Origin: Amycolatopsis sp. FBCC-B4732
Lineage (GTDB): Bacteria > Actinomycetota > Actinomycetes > Mycobacteriales > Pseudonocardiaceae
Assembly (NCBI RefSeq): GCF_023008405.1
Contig: NZ_CP095376.1
Location: forward strand, 5,863,501-5,927,500
Reading direction: 5' to 3'
DNA length: 64,000 bases
In this document: positions 18,109-27,372 of the stretch, one piece after another
Numbering within the stretch: position 1 is the stretch's first letter
Layout of the letters: every line of letters starts with the position of its first letter
The notes under the pieces: generated by a model
Told to the model about the DNA's origin: nothing
The model's database searches: none
What the model saw: only the letters and a program-made list of their open reading frames with translations
Made by a program: the position numbers and the translations under genes

Positions 18109-19794
18109 CTAGTGGTCCGACCGCTTGGCGGCCGAGGCCGCTTCGGCGGAGTCGAACTCACCGTGCTGGCCGTTCTCGTCCGCGGAGTGGCCGTTGCCGT
18201 GCCCGTTGCCGTGGGCCCGCTCCAGCGCGGCGGTCTCCTCGGCGGGGTCCGGCGACCAGAGCGTGCCCGGGACGGCGTGCCCGGCCGAGCCCAGCTTGTT
18301 CATCTTCTTCGGCACGGACGCGCCCTGGTACTCGAGCGGGATCGCGTGGCCGTGGCTGTCCACGCCGGCGAGCGGCTGGTGGATCTCGATGAACTCACCG
18401 TGCGGCAGCCGCTTGATGATGCCCGTCTCGACGCCGTGCTCCAGCACCTCGCGGTCGGCCCGCTGCAGGCCCAGGCAGAGCCGGTAGGTGAGGTAGTAGG
18501 CGACAGGCGGCACGAGCAGGACGCCGATGCGGCCCGCCCACGTCGTCGCGTTCAGGGAGATGTCGAACTGGTCGGCGATGATGTCGTTGAAGCCCGACAG
18601 CTCGATCACCATGAAGAAGCCCAGCGCCATCGCGCCCAGCGCCGTGCGGACCGGGACGTCCCGGGGCCGCTGGAGCAGGTTGTGGTGCGCGGTGTCCTTG
18701 GACAGCCTCCGCTCGATGAACGGGTAGCCCAGGAACAGGCCGAACAGGATCGGCATGCCGATCGCGCCGGGGAAGAACACCGCCGGGATCGTGTAGTTCC
18801 CGAGGTAGACCTCCCACGCGGGCCAGATCCGGAGCATGCCGTCCGCCCAGGCCATGTACCAGTCGGGCTGCGAGCCCGCCGACACCTGCGCCGGGTTGTA
18901 CGGGCCGAAGTTCCACACCGGGTTGATCTGGAACAGCCCCGACATCAGCGCCAGCACCCCGATGACCAAGGTGAAGAAGGCCCCGCCCTTGAGCGCGAAG
19001 TACGGCATGATCCGCACCCCGACCACGTTGGTCTCCTTGCGGCGCACCCCCGGGAACTGGGTGTGCTTCTGGTACCAGACCAGCGCCAGGTGCGCCCCGA
19101 CCAGCGCCAGCATGATCCCCGGCAGCAGCAGGATGTGCAGCGTGTACAACCGCGGGATGATCTGATCGCCCGGGAACTCCCCACCGAAGAGCGCCCAGTG
19201 GATCCAGGTCCCCATCACCGGCACCGACAGCACGATCCCCGACAGCGTCGCCCGGATACCGGTACCCGAAAGCAGGTCATCAGGCAGCGAGTAGCCGAAG
19301 AAACCCTCGAAGCACCCCAGGATCAGCAGCAGCCCGCCGATCACCCAGTTCGCCTCACGCGGGCGCCGGAACGCACCGGTGAAGAAGATCCGCAGCATGT
19401 GCACGGCCATCGACGCCACGAAGATCAGCGCCGCCCAGTGGTGCAGCTGCCGCATGAACAGCCCACCGCGGACGTCGAAGGAGATGTCCAGCGTCGTGCG
19501 GAACGCCTGCGACATCTCCAGGCCCTGCATGTTCGTGAAGCTGCCGTGGTAGACGACCTCCTGCATGGAGGGGTCGAAGAACAGCGTCAGGTACACACCG
19601 GTGAGCAGCAGGATGATGAAGCTGTAGAGCGCGATCTCGCCGAGCAGGAACGACCAGTGCGTCGGGAACACCTTGTTCAGCTGGTGCCGCAGGCCCTTGG
19701 CCGCGTGGTACCGCTGGTCGGCGTTGTTCGCGGCGTCGCCCAGCGCCTTCTCGACCGGGCTCGACCCCTTGGTCGGCGTGGTGAGTGAACTCAT
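18109..19794 (-). CDS. qcrB: Cytochrome bc1 complex cytochrome b subunit
   Basis: 561 residues. Cytochrome b with eight core membrane helices plus the extended actinobacterial C-terminal tail rich in His, Gly and Asn ([14 protein letters not shown]). Visible parts include the heme-ligand helices ([35 protein letters not shown]), [25 protein letters not shown], the [25 protein letters not shown] helix, and the PEWY-like [11 protein letters not shown] motif of the quinol site (D in place of E). It oxidises menaquinol in the bcc-aa3 supercomplex. ATG 19794 overlaps the qcrA stop as ATGA, so the two are translationally coupled. The MAWADG region and tail are normal for actinobacteria. Confidence 0.97.
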   Translation of the reverse strand: MSSLTTPTKGSSPVEKALGDAANNADQRYHAAKGLRHQLNKVFPTHWSFLLGEIALYSFIILLLTGVYLTLFFDPSMQEVVYHGSFTNMQGLEMSQAFRTTLDISFDVRGGLFMRQLHHWAALIFVASMAVHMLRIFFTGAFRRPREANWVIGGLLLILGCFEGFFGYSLPDDLLSGTGIRATLSGIVLSVPVMGTWIHWALFGGEFPGDQIIPRLYTLHILLLPGIMLALVGAHLALVWYQKHTQFPGVRRKETNVVGVRIMPYFALKGGAFFTLVIGVLALMSGLFQINPVWNFGPYNPAQVSAGSQPDWYMAWADGMLRIWPAWEVYLGNYTIPAVFFPGAIGMPILFGLFLGYPFIERRLSKDTAHHNLLQRPRDVPVRTALGAMALGFFMVIELSGFNDIIADQFDISLNATTWAGRIGVLLVPPVAYYLTYRLCLGLQRADREVLEHGVETGIIKRLPHGEFIEIHQPLAGVDSHGHAIPLEYQGASVPKKMNKLGSAGHAVPGTLWSPDPAEETAALERAHGNGHGNGHSADENGQHGEFDSAEAASAAKRSDH

Positions 19795-20945
19795 GACTTA
19801 CGCTCCCAAAAGGCCGGACCGATGGCCTCGATGAAGTCGCCTCGCGCGATCAAGTATCCCTCTTCGTCCACCGTGATCGGTAGCTGGGCCAGCGGACGCG
19901 TCGCCGGGCCGAAAATCGGCTTGGCGTAGTGCAGCGCGTCGAACTGCGACTGGTGGCAGGGGCACAGGATGCGGTTGGTGCGCTGCTCGTACAGGGAGGT
20001 CGGGCAGCCGACGTGGCTGCAGATCTTCGTGTACGCGTACAGGTCGCCGAAGTTGAAGTCCTCCTGGCCGGCGCGCTTGACGACCTTGGCGGCGTCGGTC
20101 GGGCGCAGGCGGATGAGCATGACCGGGTTGTCGACGCGGGTCAGCGCCGCGGCCAGCAGCTCCGGCTTGCCCTTCTCGGACTCGCGGTACGGGAAGACCG
20201 TCTCCATCGCGCCGGCGTCGAGGTCCTCGGCCTTGACCAGGCTGGCCTCTTCGCCCTCTTCCAGCGGCTTGCCGGTGTTGCGGCGCAGGTAGACCTTCTC
20301 GCCGGGGAAGTTCGGCTGCCAGCCGGTGTGCCACAGCGACTCGCGGGTCTCGCTGTCCTTCCACGGGTTCTTGATGAAGGACGCCAGCGGCAGCGCCGCG
20401 GCCGCGAGGCCCAGCGTGCCGGCCCCGGCGATCGCCGAGCGCTTGATCAGCGACCGGCGGGCGATGGTGCTGCGGTTCCCGGCGTCGGCCAGGTGCGCGA
20501 GGAACGTCTGGCGGTCGACCTCGGCCGACCCCTTGCCCTCGCCGTCACCGCGCTGCTGCACCGCGACCTCGGCGGGCACGAACTTCTTCGTGTACAGGAT
20601 CACGCCGATGCCGAGGCCGAGGATGGCCAGGCCGAGCGTGATGCCGAGCATCGGCGTGTACAGGCTGTACCAGAAGTGGCCGCTCTCGTTGTCCGGCGAC
20701 TCGTACTTCCACGGCCACCAGATCAGCGAGACGACGAACCCCAGCCCGGCCAGCGCGGACAGGGCGAACCAGAACGCCACCAGGCGCTCGGCGCGCTTCT
20801 CCGCGCGGGTGCCCTCCACGGGCCACGGGGTCGGGTATTCGACGATTTCGACGCCGTCGAGCGCCCCGCCCAGCTTGACCAGCTGGTCCCGGTCCATCTC
20901 AGCCAGCTCCGCCTCCGTCGGCGGCTTAGGCCCCTCGGCACTCAT
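19791..20945 (-). CDS. qcrA: Cytochrome bc1 complex Rieske iron-sulfur subunit
   Basis: 384 residues from ATG 20945, which overlaps the qcrC stop as ATGA; an upstream ATG at 20963 is less likely. Actinobacterial QcrA type with three N-terminal membrane helices (about 60-190) and a C-terminal Rieske domain. The 2Fe-2S ligands are in CSHVGC (box 1) and CPCHQSQFD (box 2). It passes electrons from menaquinol to the diheme cytochrome c, QcrC. Gene order qcrC-qcrA-qcrB with ATGA overlaps at both junctions is the standard actinobacterial operon. Confidence 0.97.
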   Translation of the reverse strand: MSAEGPKPPTEAELAEMDRDQLVKLGGALDGVEIVEYPTPWPVEGTRAEKRAERLVAFWFALSALAGLGFVVSLIWWPWKYESPDNESGHFWYSLYTPMLGITLGLAILGLGIGVILYTKKFVPAEVAVQQRGDGEGKGSAEVDRQTFLAHLADAGNRSTIARRSLIKRSAIAGAGTLGLAAAALPLASFIKNPWKDSETRESLWHTGWQPNFPGEKVYLRRNTGKPLEEGEEASLVKAEDLDAGAMETVFPYRESEKGKPELLAAALTRVDNPVMLIRLRPTDAAKVVKRAGQEDFNFGDLYAYTKICSHVGCPTSLYEQRTNRILCPCHQSQFDALHYAKPIFGPATRPLAQLPITVDEEGYLIARGDFIEAIGPAFWERKS

Positions 20946-21760
20946 GCCTTCGATCCAATCCACAACGTCACGCCGATCAGCGCGGCGATCCCGACGATGA
21001 AGGCGATGACGCCCTCGGAAGCGGGGCCGACCCCGCCGAGGCCGTTACCACCCGGGTCATTGTTGCCGTCGGACACCGACTTAACGTAGGCGACGATGTC
21101 CTTCTTCTCCTCCGGCGACAGCTGCCGGTCGGAGAACTTCGGCATGTTCTGGGGGCCGGTGAGCATGGCCGTGTAGATCTGCTCTTCGCTGGCCGGATCC
21201 AGGTTCGGCGCGTACTTGCCCGCCGACAGCGCGCCGCCGCGGCCGGTGAAGTTGTGGCACGAAGCGCAGTTGAGGCGGAACAGCTCGCCACCGCGGGCCG
21301 GGTCGGAGCCGCGCAGGGCCTCGCCCTTCTCGGCCGGGCGCTGGACGCCGCCGCCGTGCGCCTGGATGTAGGCGCCGACCGCGTCGATCTCGGCCTCGGT
21401 CAGCTTCGGCGGCTTCCGCTCGACCTGCGCCTCCTGGCGCGCGGCGGGCATGCGGCCCGAAGAAGTCTGGAAGTACACCGCGGCGTCGCCGATGCCGATC
21501 AGGCTCGGCCCGCGGTCCTGCACGCCCTCGAGGTTCGCGCCGTGGCACGCGATGCAGGTGTTGTTGTAGACCTGCTCGCCGAGGCGCAGCTGCGCCGGCG
21601 TGCCCTGTGCCTGCGCGGTCTGCGGCTCCGGGGCGAACACGGCGTACAGGGCGCCGGCGCCCACCAGCGCGATACCGAGCGCGAGCAGGCCGGCGAACCG
21701 CCTCCGCAGCTTCGACCGCGCGCGGTAGCGGCGCTCCGACGATTTGGTGCTGGTGGTCAT
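20942..21760 (-). CDS. qcrC: Diheme cytochrome c subunit of the bc1 complex
   Basis: 272 residues. An N-terminal membrane anchor ([19 protein letters not shown]) is followed by two cytochrome c domains with heme-binding CxxCH sites, CIACHG near residue 70 and CASCHN near residue 170, and a C-terminal helix ([20 protein letters not shown]). QcrC links the Rieske subunit directly to the aa3 oxidase in actinobacteria, which lack a soluble cytochrome c. It lies downstream of ctaE in the same orientation, 61 bp away. Confidence 0.96.
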   Translation of the reverse strand: MTTSTKSSERRYRARSKLRRRFAGLLALGIALVGAGALYAVFAPEPQTAQAQGTPAQLRLGEQVYNNTCIACHGANLEGVQDRGPSLIGIGDAAVYFQTSSGRMPAARQEAQVERKPPKLTEAEIDAVGAYIQAHGGGVQRPAEKGEALRGSDPARGGELFRLNCASCHNFTGRGGALSAGKYAPNLDPASEEQIYTAMLTGPQNMPKFSDRQLSPEEKKDIVAYVKSVSDGNNDPGGNGLGGVGPASEGVIAFIVGIAALIGVTLWIGSKA

Positions 21761-21821
21761 CTTGCGGCAACCCTTGCTGTCAGTTCAGGCCGATGGTGAA
21801 GGTGGTGGCGGCTGGGCGGAC

Positions 21822-22448
21822 CTACGGAAGGAGGTAGATCACACCGAACAGGCCGACCCACACGATGTCGACGAAGTGCCAGTAGTAGGACACGACGATC
21901 GCCGACGTGGCCTGGGCGGGCGTGAACTTGCTCAGTTTCGTGCGGATGAGCAGGTACACGAAGGCGATGAGCCCGCCGATGACGTGCAGGCCGTGGAACC
22001 CGGTGGCGAGGTAGAAGACCGTGCCGAACGGGCCGGACGGGATCGTCATCCCCTCTTCGACCAGGTTGTGGTACTCGTTGGCCTGGCCGCCGACGAAGAT
22101 CGCGCCCATGATCAACGTGATGATGTACCAGCGGCGCAGCCCGTAGACGTCGCCGCGCTCGGCGGCGAACACCCCGAACTGGCAGGTCAGCGAGGACAGC
22201 ACGAGGATCACCGTGAACGGGATCGCGTACGCCACGTTGAGGTGGAACTCCTCGCCGTGCAGGCGCGGCGGCCAGGTCTCCCCGACCGGGTTCTGCGCCT
22301 TGACGGTGAAGAACATCGCGAACAGTCCGGCGAAGAACATCAGCTCGCTGGACAGCCACACGATGGTGCCGACACTGACCATGTTCGGCCGGTTCAGCGA
22401 GTGGACCCGCTGACTGATGGTGGGAGCTGCCGTTGTCACGCGTCGCAT
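21822..22448 (-). CDS. ctaE: Cytochrome c oxidase subunit III
   Basis: 208 residues from ATG 22448 with GAGAGGA 4 bases upstream; an in-frame GTG nine bases downstream would match the mycobacterial N-terminus. Five membrane helices are seen. Conserved stretches include [61 protein letters not shown] and [15 protein letters not shown]. CtaE is part of the aa3 oxidase in the bcc-aa3 supercomplex. It heads the ctaE-qcrCAB operon. The catalytic subunit gene ctaD is not in the window, as in mycobacteria where it lies elsewhere. Confidence 0.96.
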   Translation of the reverse strand: MRRVTTAAPTISQRVHSLNRPNMVSVGTIVWLSSELMFFAGLFAMFFTVKAQNPVGETWPPRLHGEEFHLNVAYAIPFTVILVLSSLTCQFGVFAAERGDVYGLRRWYIITLIMGAIFVGGQANEYHNLVEEGMTIPSGPFGTVFYLATGFHGLHVIGGLIAFVYLLIRTKLSKFTPAQATSAIVVSYYWHFVDIVWVGLFGVIYLLP

Positions 22449-22543
22449 TATGTCCTCTCGCACCACCGCTCCGCCGGGTGGGTCCACGGCGAGCCGTCTG
22501 CGTTACCGATCACACGGGATGCCCGGGAAGGTGAGAGCTACTC

Positions 22544-22957
22544 ATGGGTTTGGTGAACCGCCTGCTCAACCTGGTCAAGAGGCGCGAAACGCCTGTTCTC
22601 GGGCCCGACGACCCCGGCCTGGAGATCGTCGCGGAGGCCTTCGACCCGGTCGTCGCGGACTCAGCCGTGCTCGCGGGTTCACCCGGTTGGGTCAGCACCG
22701 CACCGGCCGTCCTGCGGCACCACCTGCTGCTGCCGCCGGACCGGGTCGCCGAAGCGGCGTCGATCCTCGCCCAGGACGGCTACGACCTGCGGGAACAGGC
22801 TCCGGCGGGCGAGCTGGTGCGGGTGCACGCGGTGCGCGTCCAGGTGCTCGACGCGCTCCACTGCGCCCAGGAACGGTCCCGGATGGCGGGTCTCGCGCAA
22901 CGTCTGGGTGGCGACGCGCTGGGCTGGGACGCGCTCCAGCCGGAGCCGACCGCGTGA
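22544..22957 (+). CDS. Conserved actinobacterial protein of unknown function
   Basis: 137 residues from ATG 22544, with GGAAGGTGAG upstream. The N-terminus is basic and amphipathic (MGLVNRLLNLVKRRE); the rest is a small alpha/beta domain with LRHHLLLPPDRVAEAASILAQDGYDLREQ, which looks like a regulatory or ligand-binding fold, then a helix with CAQERSRMAGLAQRLGGDALGWD. No known motif is recognised. The gene is divergent from ctaE (95 bp apart) and is followed by a strong hairpin and then the pseudo-receiver and trpD on the same strand. Confidence 0.7.
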   Translation: MGLVNRLLNLVKRRETPVLGPDDPGLEIVAEAFDPVVADSAVLAGSPGWVSTAPAVLRHHLLLPPDRVAEAASILAQDGYDLREQAPAGELVRVHAVRVQVLDALHCAQERSRMAGLAQRLGGDALGWDALQPEPTA

Positions 22958-23013
22958 TGTCGGTCTCGGCCGATACGATCGGCACTGTGCCGGACCGGGG
23001 CTCCGCCCCGGGC

Positions 23014-23040
23014 CGGGGGTTCCGCCACCCGGAACCCCCG
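23014..23040 (+). terminator. Hairpin between the unknown gene and the pseudo-receiver gene
   Basis: Perfect 11-bp arms (23014-23024 and 23030-23040, CGGGGGTTCCG) with a 5-nt loop, followed by AAAAG. It lies 57 bases past the stop at 22957 and 38 bases before the next start, so it may act as a terminator or attenuator. Confidence 0.6.
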
Positions 23041-23078
23041 AAAAGCAGCATGTGGTCAGCGAGACGGAGGCGTGCCTG

Positions 23079-23480
23079 ATGGGCGAGTCGATGCGGGTCC
23101 TGGTGTTCAGCCACAAGGCGGAGGTGCGCGAGGCGATCGTGAACGCGGTCGGGCGCCGTCCGGCGGCGGACCTGGCGCGCGTGGACTACATCGAGGCGGC
23201 CGGGATCGCCGACGTGCTGTCCGAGGTGGACGCGGGCCACGTCGACCTGGCCATCCTCGACGGCGAGGCGCAGCCGACCGGCGGCATCGGCCTCTGCCGT
23301 CAGCTCAAGGCCGAGATCACCGACTGCCCGCCGATCGTGGTTTCGGTGCGGCGCAAGGACGACCGGTGGCTGGCGACCTGGTCGCAGGCGGACGCCGTGC
23401 TGGTGCACCCGCTGGACCCGCTGACCGCCGCGGAGACCGTCGCCGACGTGCTGCGACGGGTCCCCGTCGTGAACGGCTGA
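23079..23480 (+). CDS. Receiver-like protein lacking the acidic pair (pseudo-receiver)
   Basis: 133 residues from ATG 23079 with GGAGG eight bases upstream; an ATG at 23091 is possible. The fold is CheY-like: strand [20 protein letters not shown], strand [23 protein letters not shown] with the aspartate in the usual phosphoacceptor place, and a last strand [22 protein letters not shown]. The usual acidic pair after strand 1 is replaced by SHK, and the conserved lysine of strand 5 by His-Pro, so metal binding and phosphorylation are doubtful. No DNA-binding domain follows. Its stop is 5 bases before trpD, so it is probably co-transcribed with and near that gene. Function unknown. Confidence 0.75.
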   Translation: MGESMRVLVFSHKAEVREAIVNAVGRRPAADLARVDYIEAAGIADVLSEVDAGHVDLAILDGEAQPTGGIGLCRQLKAEITDCPPIVVSVRRKDDRWLATWSQADAVLVHPLDPLTAAETVADVLRRVPVVNG

Positions 23481-23485
23481 GCCCG

Positions 23486-24520
23486 GTGAGCACCCCGGTC
23501 CCCCGCACCTGGCCACCCCTGCTCAAGCAGCTCGTCGCGGGCATCGATCTCTCCGCCGAAGACACGGCGTGGGCGATGGACCAGATCATGAGCGGGGCCG
23601 CGAGCCCGGCCCGGATCGCCGGGTTCGCGGTGGCGCTGCGCGCCAAGGGCGAGACGCCCGAGGAGATTGCCGGCATGGCGGCCACGATGCTGGCGCACGC
23701 CCGGCGGGTCGAGCTGGACCGCCCGGCGGTCGACATCGTCGGCACCGGCGGCGACGGCTCGAACTCGGTGAACATCTCGACGATGGCGACGATCGTCACG
23801 GCGGCCGCCGGCGCACCGGTGGCCAAGCACGGCAACCGCAGCGCGTCGTCGAAGTCCGGCGCGGCCGACGTCCTCGAGGCGCTCGGCGTGCGGATCAGCC
23901 TGCCCCCGGAGGACGTGCGGCGCAGCCTCACCGAGGTCGGCATCGGGTTCTTCCTGGCATCGGCGTTCCACCCGGCCCTGCGCCACGCCGGCCCGGTCCG
24001 CAGCGAGCTCGGCATCCCGACGACGTTCAACCTCCTGGGCCCCCTGACCAACCCGGCCCAGCCGGGCGCCGCGGTGATCGGCTGCGCGTACCAGGACAAG
24101 ACGCGGGTGCTGGCCGAGACGTTCGCCCGCCGCGGCACAACGGCCCTGATCGTCCGCGGCGACGACGGCCTCGACGAGATCACCACGACGACGACGTCGA
24201 CGGTCTGGGTGGTGACGGGCGGCACGGTGACCGAGCGCTCCCTGGACCCGGCCGACCTGGGCATCCCCCGAGCGACGGCGGACGACCTGCGCGGCGGCGA
24301 CGCGGCGGCGAACGCGGAGGTGGTCCGCGAGCTGGTGGGCGGCAAGCCGGGCCCGGTCCGCGACGCGGTCCTGATCAACGCGGCCGCCGCACTGGCGGCG
24401 TTCACGGGCTTCTCGGAGTCCTTGGAGGACGATCTGCGGGCCGGTCTGGCGCGGGCCGCGGAGGCGATCGATTCGGGCGCCGCGGCGACGATGCTGGACC
24501 GCTGGATCGCGTTCAGCTGA
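23486..24520 (+). CDS. trpD: Anthranilate phosphoribosyltransferase
   Basis: 344 residues from GTG 23486. Signature motifs: [19 protein letters not shown] (PRPP-binding glycine loop), [22 protein letters not shown], and [19 protein letters not shown]. TrpD joins anthranilate to PRPP in the second step of tryptophan synthesis. There are no other trp genes in the window; trpD stands apart from the trp operon in several actinobacteria, next to the cytochrome bc1 genes. Five bases separate it from the pseudo-receiver gene. The three-prime side runs straight into a 326-bp tandem repeat. Confidence 0.96.
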   Translation: MSTPVPRTWPPLLKQLVAGIDLSAEDTAWAMDQIMSGAASPARIAGFAVALRAKGETPEEIAGMAATMLAHARRVELDRPAVDIVGTGGDGSNSVNISTMATIVTAAAGAPVAKHGNRSASSKSGAADVLEALGVRISLPPEDVRRSLTEVGIGFFLASAFHPALRHAGPVRSELGIPTTFNLLGPLTNPAQPGAAVIGCAYQDKTRVLAETFARRGTTALIVRGDDGLDEITTTTTSTVWVVTGGTVTERSLDPADLGIPRATADDLRGGDAAANAEVVRELVGGKPGPVRDAVLINAAAALAAFTGFSESLEDDLRAGLARAAEAIDSGAAATMLDRWIAFS

Positions 24521-24553
24521 CCCACCGCCCGCTCACCCACGAGCGATGGCCGG

Positions 24554-25370
24554 GTGCCGGCACCGGGAGACCGCCGAGCCGGGGCTCCGCCGCCTGCCGG
24601 GATAGGCGATGCCGCCGGTTGCCGCTGAGCGGGCGGCGCGTCCGGCACCACCCGCCCGCGCTGCCTCCCGGCGCCCGCTCACCCGCGAGCGGTGGGCTCG
24701 GGCACCGCTCGCTCCCTCCCTCCGCAGCGGCAGACCGCCACGTTGGGGTGCCGGCACGCCCACCGCACCCGGACGGCTCGAACGGGCAAGGCCGGCTGAG
24801 GTGCCGCGCTCCCACGAATCCGATCTCAGATGCGCTGCCGGGCCGCCTCAGCGCCCCCTCGCGGCGGCCGTAGACCCCGGTGCCGGCACCGGGAGACCGC
24901 CGAGCCGGAGCTCCGCCGCCCGCCGGGATGGGCGATGCCGCCGGCTGCCGCTGAGCGGGCGGCGCGTCCGGCACCACCCGCCCGCGCTGCCTCCCGGCGC
25001 CCGCTCACCCGCGAGCGGTGGGCTCGGGCACCGCTCGCTCCCTCCCTCCGCAGCGGCAGACCGCCACGTTGGGGTGCCGGCACGCCCACCGCACCCGGAC
25101 GGCTCGAACGGGCAAGGCCGGCTGAGGTGCCGCGCTCCCACGAATCCGATCTCAGATGCGCTGCCGGGCCGCCTCAGCGCCCCCTCGCGGCGGCCGTAGA
25201 CCCCGGTGCCGGCACCGGGAGACCGCCGAGCCGGAGCTCCGCCGCCCGCCGGGATGGGCGATGCCGCCGGCTGCCGCTGAGCGGGCGGCGCGTCCGGCAC
25301 CACCCGCCCGCGCTGCCTCCCGGCGCCCGCTCACCCGCGAGCGGTGGGCTCGGGCACCGCCCGCTCCCGC
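24554..25370. repeat. 326-bp tandem repeat, about 2.5 copies
   Basis: Units start at 24554, 24880 and 25206, exactly 326 bases apart and nearly identical; the third copy breaks off near 25370, inside the 3' end of the EamA gene. Each unit contains GTGCCGGCACCGGGAGACCG at its start and a copy of the last about 45 bases of the EamA gene. Open frames across the repeat (both strands) repeat the same peptide and lack ribosome-binding sites or domains, so no gene is called between trpD and the transporter. Confidence 0.95.
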
Positions 25371-26278
25371 CCCTCCTCCTCCGCAGCGGCAGCAGCGGCA
25401 GCAGCGGCAGCAGCAGACCGCCGGCCCTGTTGCGGTGCCAGTGCCGCCGCCAGGACCGCCAGCATGCCCACCGCCTCCGGCCAGCTCGGGCGGTGGCCGT
25501 AGAACGCGATGTCCACCAGGACCGCCACCACCGGGTACAGGTAGGACAGCAGCGCCACCGTCGTGGTCGGGAGCTTGCCGATGCTCGCGTACATCAGCAC
25601 GTACATCAGTGCCGTGTGGACGGTCCCGAGCAGGACCAGCCACAGCAGCCCCGAAGTCGTCGTCGGGAGGGGCGTGATCAGCAGCAGGGGCGCCAGCGCC
25701 AGCGCGCCCACCGTCGTCTGCACCGCGGCCAGCAGGTGCGGGCGGATGTGCTTCAGCTGCTTCGCCACGAAAGACGCTCCGGCGTAGAGCACCGCCGCGC
25801 CGAGTGCGAGGCCGATTCCCGCCAGCTGCACGGGTTTCCCGTCCTCGCCGTGGGCGGACAGGGAGATCACCGCCACCCCGCCGAACGCGACGGCGGCCCG
25901 GGCCAGGTGGCTCTTCGCGACCTTCTCGCCGAGGAACGCGGCCGCCAGGCCGACCAGGATCAGCGGTTGCGTGTGGTAGACGACCGTGCTGACCGAGATC
26001 GACGACAGCGCGTACGAGGCGAACAGCAGCACCCAGTTGCCGACCAGGAAGAGCCCGCCCAGCACGGCCAGGCCGAGGTCGCGGCGGGACGGCCGCCACG
26101 ACTGCAGCCAGCCGCGGGAAAGGCACCACAGCACCAGCAGCGCACCGCCCACGAAGCAGCGGGCGAACGCCACGGCGGGGGCGGCGGCGCCGCTTTCGAG
26201 GACGACCGCGCCGATCGTGCCGGACATCGCCATCGCCGCGGACCACTGGAGGAGCGGGCGGGTTTCCGCATTCGTCAT
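25331..26278 (-). CDS. EamA/DMT-family transporter
   Basis: 315 residues from ATG 26278. Ten predicted membrane helices form two EamA repeats (for example VAFARCFVGGALLVLWCLSRGWLQSW and VLYAGASFVAKQLKHIRPHLLAAVQTTVGALALAPLLLI). DMT exporters move amino acids or other small metabolites out of the cell; substrate unknown. The last 35 residues are odd: a run of 11 alanines from a GCAGCGGCAGC microsatellite, then EEEGRERAVPEPTARG. This tail is encoded in DNA shared with the 326-bp tandem repeat, so the original C-terminus has probably been changed. The gene is divergent from the GlxA-type regulator, which may control it. Confidence 0.87.
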   Translation of the reverse strand: MTNAETRPLLQWSAAMAMSGTIGAVVLESGAAAPAVAFARCFVGGALLVLWCLSRGWLQSWRPSRRDLGLAVLGGLFLVGNWVLLFASYALSSISVSTVVYHTQPLILVGLAAAFLGEKVAKSHLARAAVAFGGVAVISLSAHGEDGKPVQLAGIGLALGAAVLYAGASFVAKQLKHIRPHLLAAVQTTVGALALAPLLLITPLPTTTSGLLWLVLLGTVHTALMYVLMYASIGKLPTTTVALLSYLYPVVAVLVDIAFYGHRPSWPEAVGMLAVLAAALAPQQGRRSAAAAAAAAAAAEEEGRERAVPEPTARG

Positions 26279-26315
26279 ACCGATCAGGTTCGTCCTGCCG
26301 GCAGCCGCCGACCAG

Positions 26316-26350
26316 TGTCAGAGATGACAACGACCGCAAACCTTGTGACA
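26316..26350. promoter_or_regulatory. Candidate operator between EamA and GlxA-type genes
   Basis: A perfect 14-bp palindrome, TGTCAGAGATGACA (26316-26329), and a second TGTGACAG half (26343-26350) lie in the 83-bp divergent intergenic region. They are likely regulator or promoter sites for one or both genes. Confidence 0.45.
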
Positions 26351-26361
26351 GACTGGGCGGC

Positions 26362-27321
26362 ATGGACGTCAACCGGGTCGCGGTGGTGCTCGCCGACCGC
26401 GTTTCGCCGTTCGAGCTGGGCGTCGCGTGCGAGGTCTTCGGCACCGACCGCAGCGCCGACGGCATCGAGGGCTGGGCCTTCGGCGTCTGCTCGCCGGGCG
26501 GGGACGCGGTCGCCAGCTGGTCCGGGTTCGGCCTCTCCGGCCTGCGTGACCTCGATTACGCGGCGGCGGCGGACCTGCTCATCGTCCCGACGTGCGCGCC
26601 CCGGACAGCGCCGCCGCCGGAGCCGGTCCTGGACGTCCTGCGGGACGCCGCCGGGCGCGGGGCGTGGGTCGCCGGGTTCTGCGCGGGCGTCTTCACGCTG
26701 GGCTACGCGGGCCTGCTGGACGGGCGCCGCTGCACGGTCCACTGGGTGTACGAGGCGGAGTTCCGCGCGCGCTTCCCGGCCGCCGACGTCGACCCGCAGG
26801 CGCTGTACGCCGACGACGGAGGCGTCCTGACCAGCGCGGGCACGGTCGCGGCGGTCGACCTGTGCCTGCACCTGGTCCGCCGGCTGCGCGGGGTCGCGGC
26901 GGCCACGACGCTGGCGCGCCGGATGGTCGCGGCCCCGCACCGCGCGGGCGGGCAGGCCCAGTTCGTCCAGGCCCCGGTCCCGGCCTCGGCGGCGGCCGGC
27001 GACGCCGTGGTCGCGGAGGCTCTGGAATGGGTCGAGCGGCGCCTGGACCAGCCGTTCACGGTGGCGGAGCTGGCCCGCCGCAGCGGGCTCGGAGAACGGA
27101 CGTTCCTGCGCCGCTTCTCGGCCGCCACGGGCACGACACCGCACCGGTGGCTGACGGAACGACGCCTGGACCGCGCCCAGGCCCTGCTGGAGGAGGGCGG
27201 GCTGTCGGTGGAGGACATCGCGACGGCCTGCGGCTACGCGTCGGCGGCCGCGTTGCGGCACCAGTTCACGCGGCTGCGCGGCACGAGCCCGTCGTCGTAC
27301 CGGACGGCGTTCCGGGGCTGA
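26362..27321 (+). CDS. GlxA-type transcriptional regulator (DJ-1/PfpI domain plus AraC HTH)
   Basis: 319 residues from ATG 26362. The N-terminal about 190 residues are a DJ-1/PfpI-like sensor domain (VAVVLADRVSPFELGVACEVFG; the nucleophile elbow region GAWVAGFCAGVFTLG with a cysteine). The C-terminal about 100 residues are an AraC-type double HTH (LDQPFTVAELARRSGLGERTFLRRFSAATGTTPHRWLTERRLDRAQ and VEDIATACGYASAAALRHQF). The ligand is unknown. It is divergently placed from the EamA exporter and has a palindrome in the shared promoter, a common arrangement for a regulator controlling an exporter. Confidence 0.9.
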   Translation: MDVNRVAVVLADRVSPFELGVACEVFGTDRSADGIEGWAFGVCSPGGDAVASWSGFGLSGLRDLDYAAAADLLIVPTCAPRTAPPPEPVLDVLRDAAGRGAWVAGFCAGVFTLGYAGLLDGRRCTVHWVYEAEFRARFPAADVDPQALYADDGGVLTSAGTVAAVDLCLHLVRRLRGVAAATTLARRMVAAPHRAGGQAQFVQAPVPASAAAGDAVVAEALEWVERRLDQPFTVAELARRSGLGERTFLRRFSAATGTTPHRWLTERRLDRAQALLEEGGLSVEDIATACGYASAAALRHQFTRLRGTSPSSYRTAFRG

Positions 27322-27327
27322 AAGCGA

Positions 27328-27361
27328 AACCGGCCGCCACGCGAGTGCGTGACGGCCGGTT
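27328..27361. terminator. Bidirectional hairpin between the GlxA-type gene and ctaF
   Basis: Arms AACCGGCCG (27328-27336) and CGGCCGGTT (27353-27361), with an inner CACGC/GCGTG pairing in the loop, lie between two convergent stop codons. Confidence 0.7.
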
Positions 27362-27372
27362 CCGGGAAGAGC

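Noticed and set aside
24513..25303. Open frames within the 326-bp repeats on both strands
   Set aside because: Repeated identical peptides with no ribosome-binding site, frame crossing the repeat junctions; explained by the tandem repeat.
24554..25370. CRISPR array
   Set aside because: Units are 326 bp and near identical with no spacers.
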